Position numbers and translations under genes: made by a program | The notes under the pieces: model-generated | Databases searched by the model: none | Seen by the model: only the letters and a program-made list of their open reading frames with translations | Told to the model about the DNA's origin: nothing | Source: Streptomyces guryensis | GTDB lineage: Bacteria; Actinomycetota; Actinomycetes; Streptomycetales; Streptomycetaceae | Length of the DNA stretch: 64,000 nucleotides | Direction of reading: 5' to 3' | Assembly (NCBI RefSeq): GCF_021261325.1 | Contig: NZ_JAJSBI010000037.1 | Span: 23,726-87,725, forward strand | Shown here: positions 63,634 through 64,000 of the stretch, in pieces | Numbering within the stretch: position 1 is the stretch's first letter | How the letters are laid out: every line of letters starts with the position of its first letter

Positions 63634-63864
63634 CTTGACTGAGGTCACCAGCGTGCCCAGCCGCATCCGCTCGGTGACGGCCGCCGCCGCGGTCAGGGTC
63701 GGTACGGCACCGAACCACGGGCCGTCCCGGAAACTGCGCCAGGACAGGTGGTCGTAGGTGTACGCGGTGTGGAAGCCGAGCTGCTCCGCGCGCTGCCATG
63801 CCGAACGGCCCCCTTCGTGCCAGCGGCGGTACGGGAGGATCACAGTGCTCAGACGCAGACTCAT
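63633..63864 (-). pseudogene. Truncated inverted copy of an LLM oxidoreductase
   Basis: From an ATG with GGAGGA directly before it, MSLRLSTVILPYRRWHEGGRSAWQRAEQLGFHTAYTYDHLSW and MRLGTLVTS match the first 76 residues of the protein encoded at 62625, then unrelated residues. The cofactor-binding and C-terminal parts are absent. A close paralogue, convergently oriented. Confidence 0.85.
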
Positions 63865-64000
63865 TCCTCCGAGACTAAGTGCGTTGTGGCAAACCGGATC
63901 TTGTTCGAGTGGTAGCGGTGATCATCTGGACGAAGGTTCGGGTGTGGTCGCGGGCATGAGAGAACGGGCCCCTTGGTAGTGACGCGGTTACGACACCAGC
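63865..64000. other. Right edge, nothing recognised
   Basis: 136 nt upstream of the truncated LLM copy. It should contain the promoter region of the former gene; no other coding sequence is recognised. Confidence 0.3.

Overview
The window reads as a Streptomyces or close relative. It is high-GC, with GTG/TTG starts, many short-overlap operons, Tat-type secreted hydrolases, LacI-controlled sugar uptake operons, ECF sigma/membrane-protein pairs, and IS debris typical of a chromosome arm or accessory region.

Layout. (1) 1-6980, plus strand: the end of a biosynthetic operon. It holds a ketosynthase-like fragment, a ThDP enzyme, an AMP-forming ligase, a stand-alone ketosynthase, a family 2 glycosyltransferase and an amidase-signature enzyme, mostly coupled by 4-8 nt overlaps. 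(2) 6985-19790: a beta-glucan locus. It contains a membrane protein joining sigma-like and zinc-finger-like segments to an external CBM2, a GH16 glucanase divergent from a Tat-exported protein, a LacI regulator, a GH1 beta-glucosidase and an ABC importer. Palindromes of the type TGAGAGCGCTCTCA sit before the GH16 gene, the Tat gene, the binding-protein gene and the lacI gene. Broken copies of the GH16 and Tat genes lie on either side of the sigma-CBM2 gene. (3) 19790-45860: accessory DNA. It holds three ECF sigma/membrane-protein pairs, small secreted proteins, an AraC regulator, a lipoprotein operon, an HExxH protein, ArsR and SRPBCC genes, and remnants of IS630, IS701, IS5, IS3, IS1182, IS4, resolvase and integrase genes that have captured fragments of ordinary genes. 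A 496-bp block, identical by eye, gives a membrane-anchored protein and a secreted protein the same C-terminal domain. (4) 45863-61563: a second sugar locus. It runs LacI, binding protein, two permeases, GH3, cytoplasmic GH32 and secreted GH30, followed by another LacI divergent from a secreted levanase-like GH32. (5) 61564-64000: tRNA-like fragments, mobile-element debris, and an F420-type LLM oxidoreductase with an inverted, truncated second copy.

How it works together. Region 2 looks like secretion of endo-glucanase, import of oligosaccharides, cytoplasmic cleavage by GH1, and repression by one LacI protein. Region 4 is the same logic for beta-glucan and fructan. The sensor-like proteins (sigma-CBM2 and the ECF partners) suggest that extracellular polymers or envelope cues are sensed here, but no ligand can be read from sequence. 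All assignments come from reading motifs and comparing parts of the window with each other; no database search was run.
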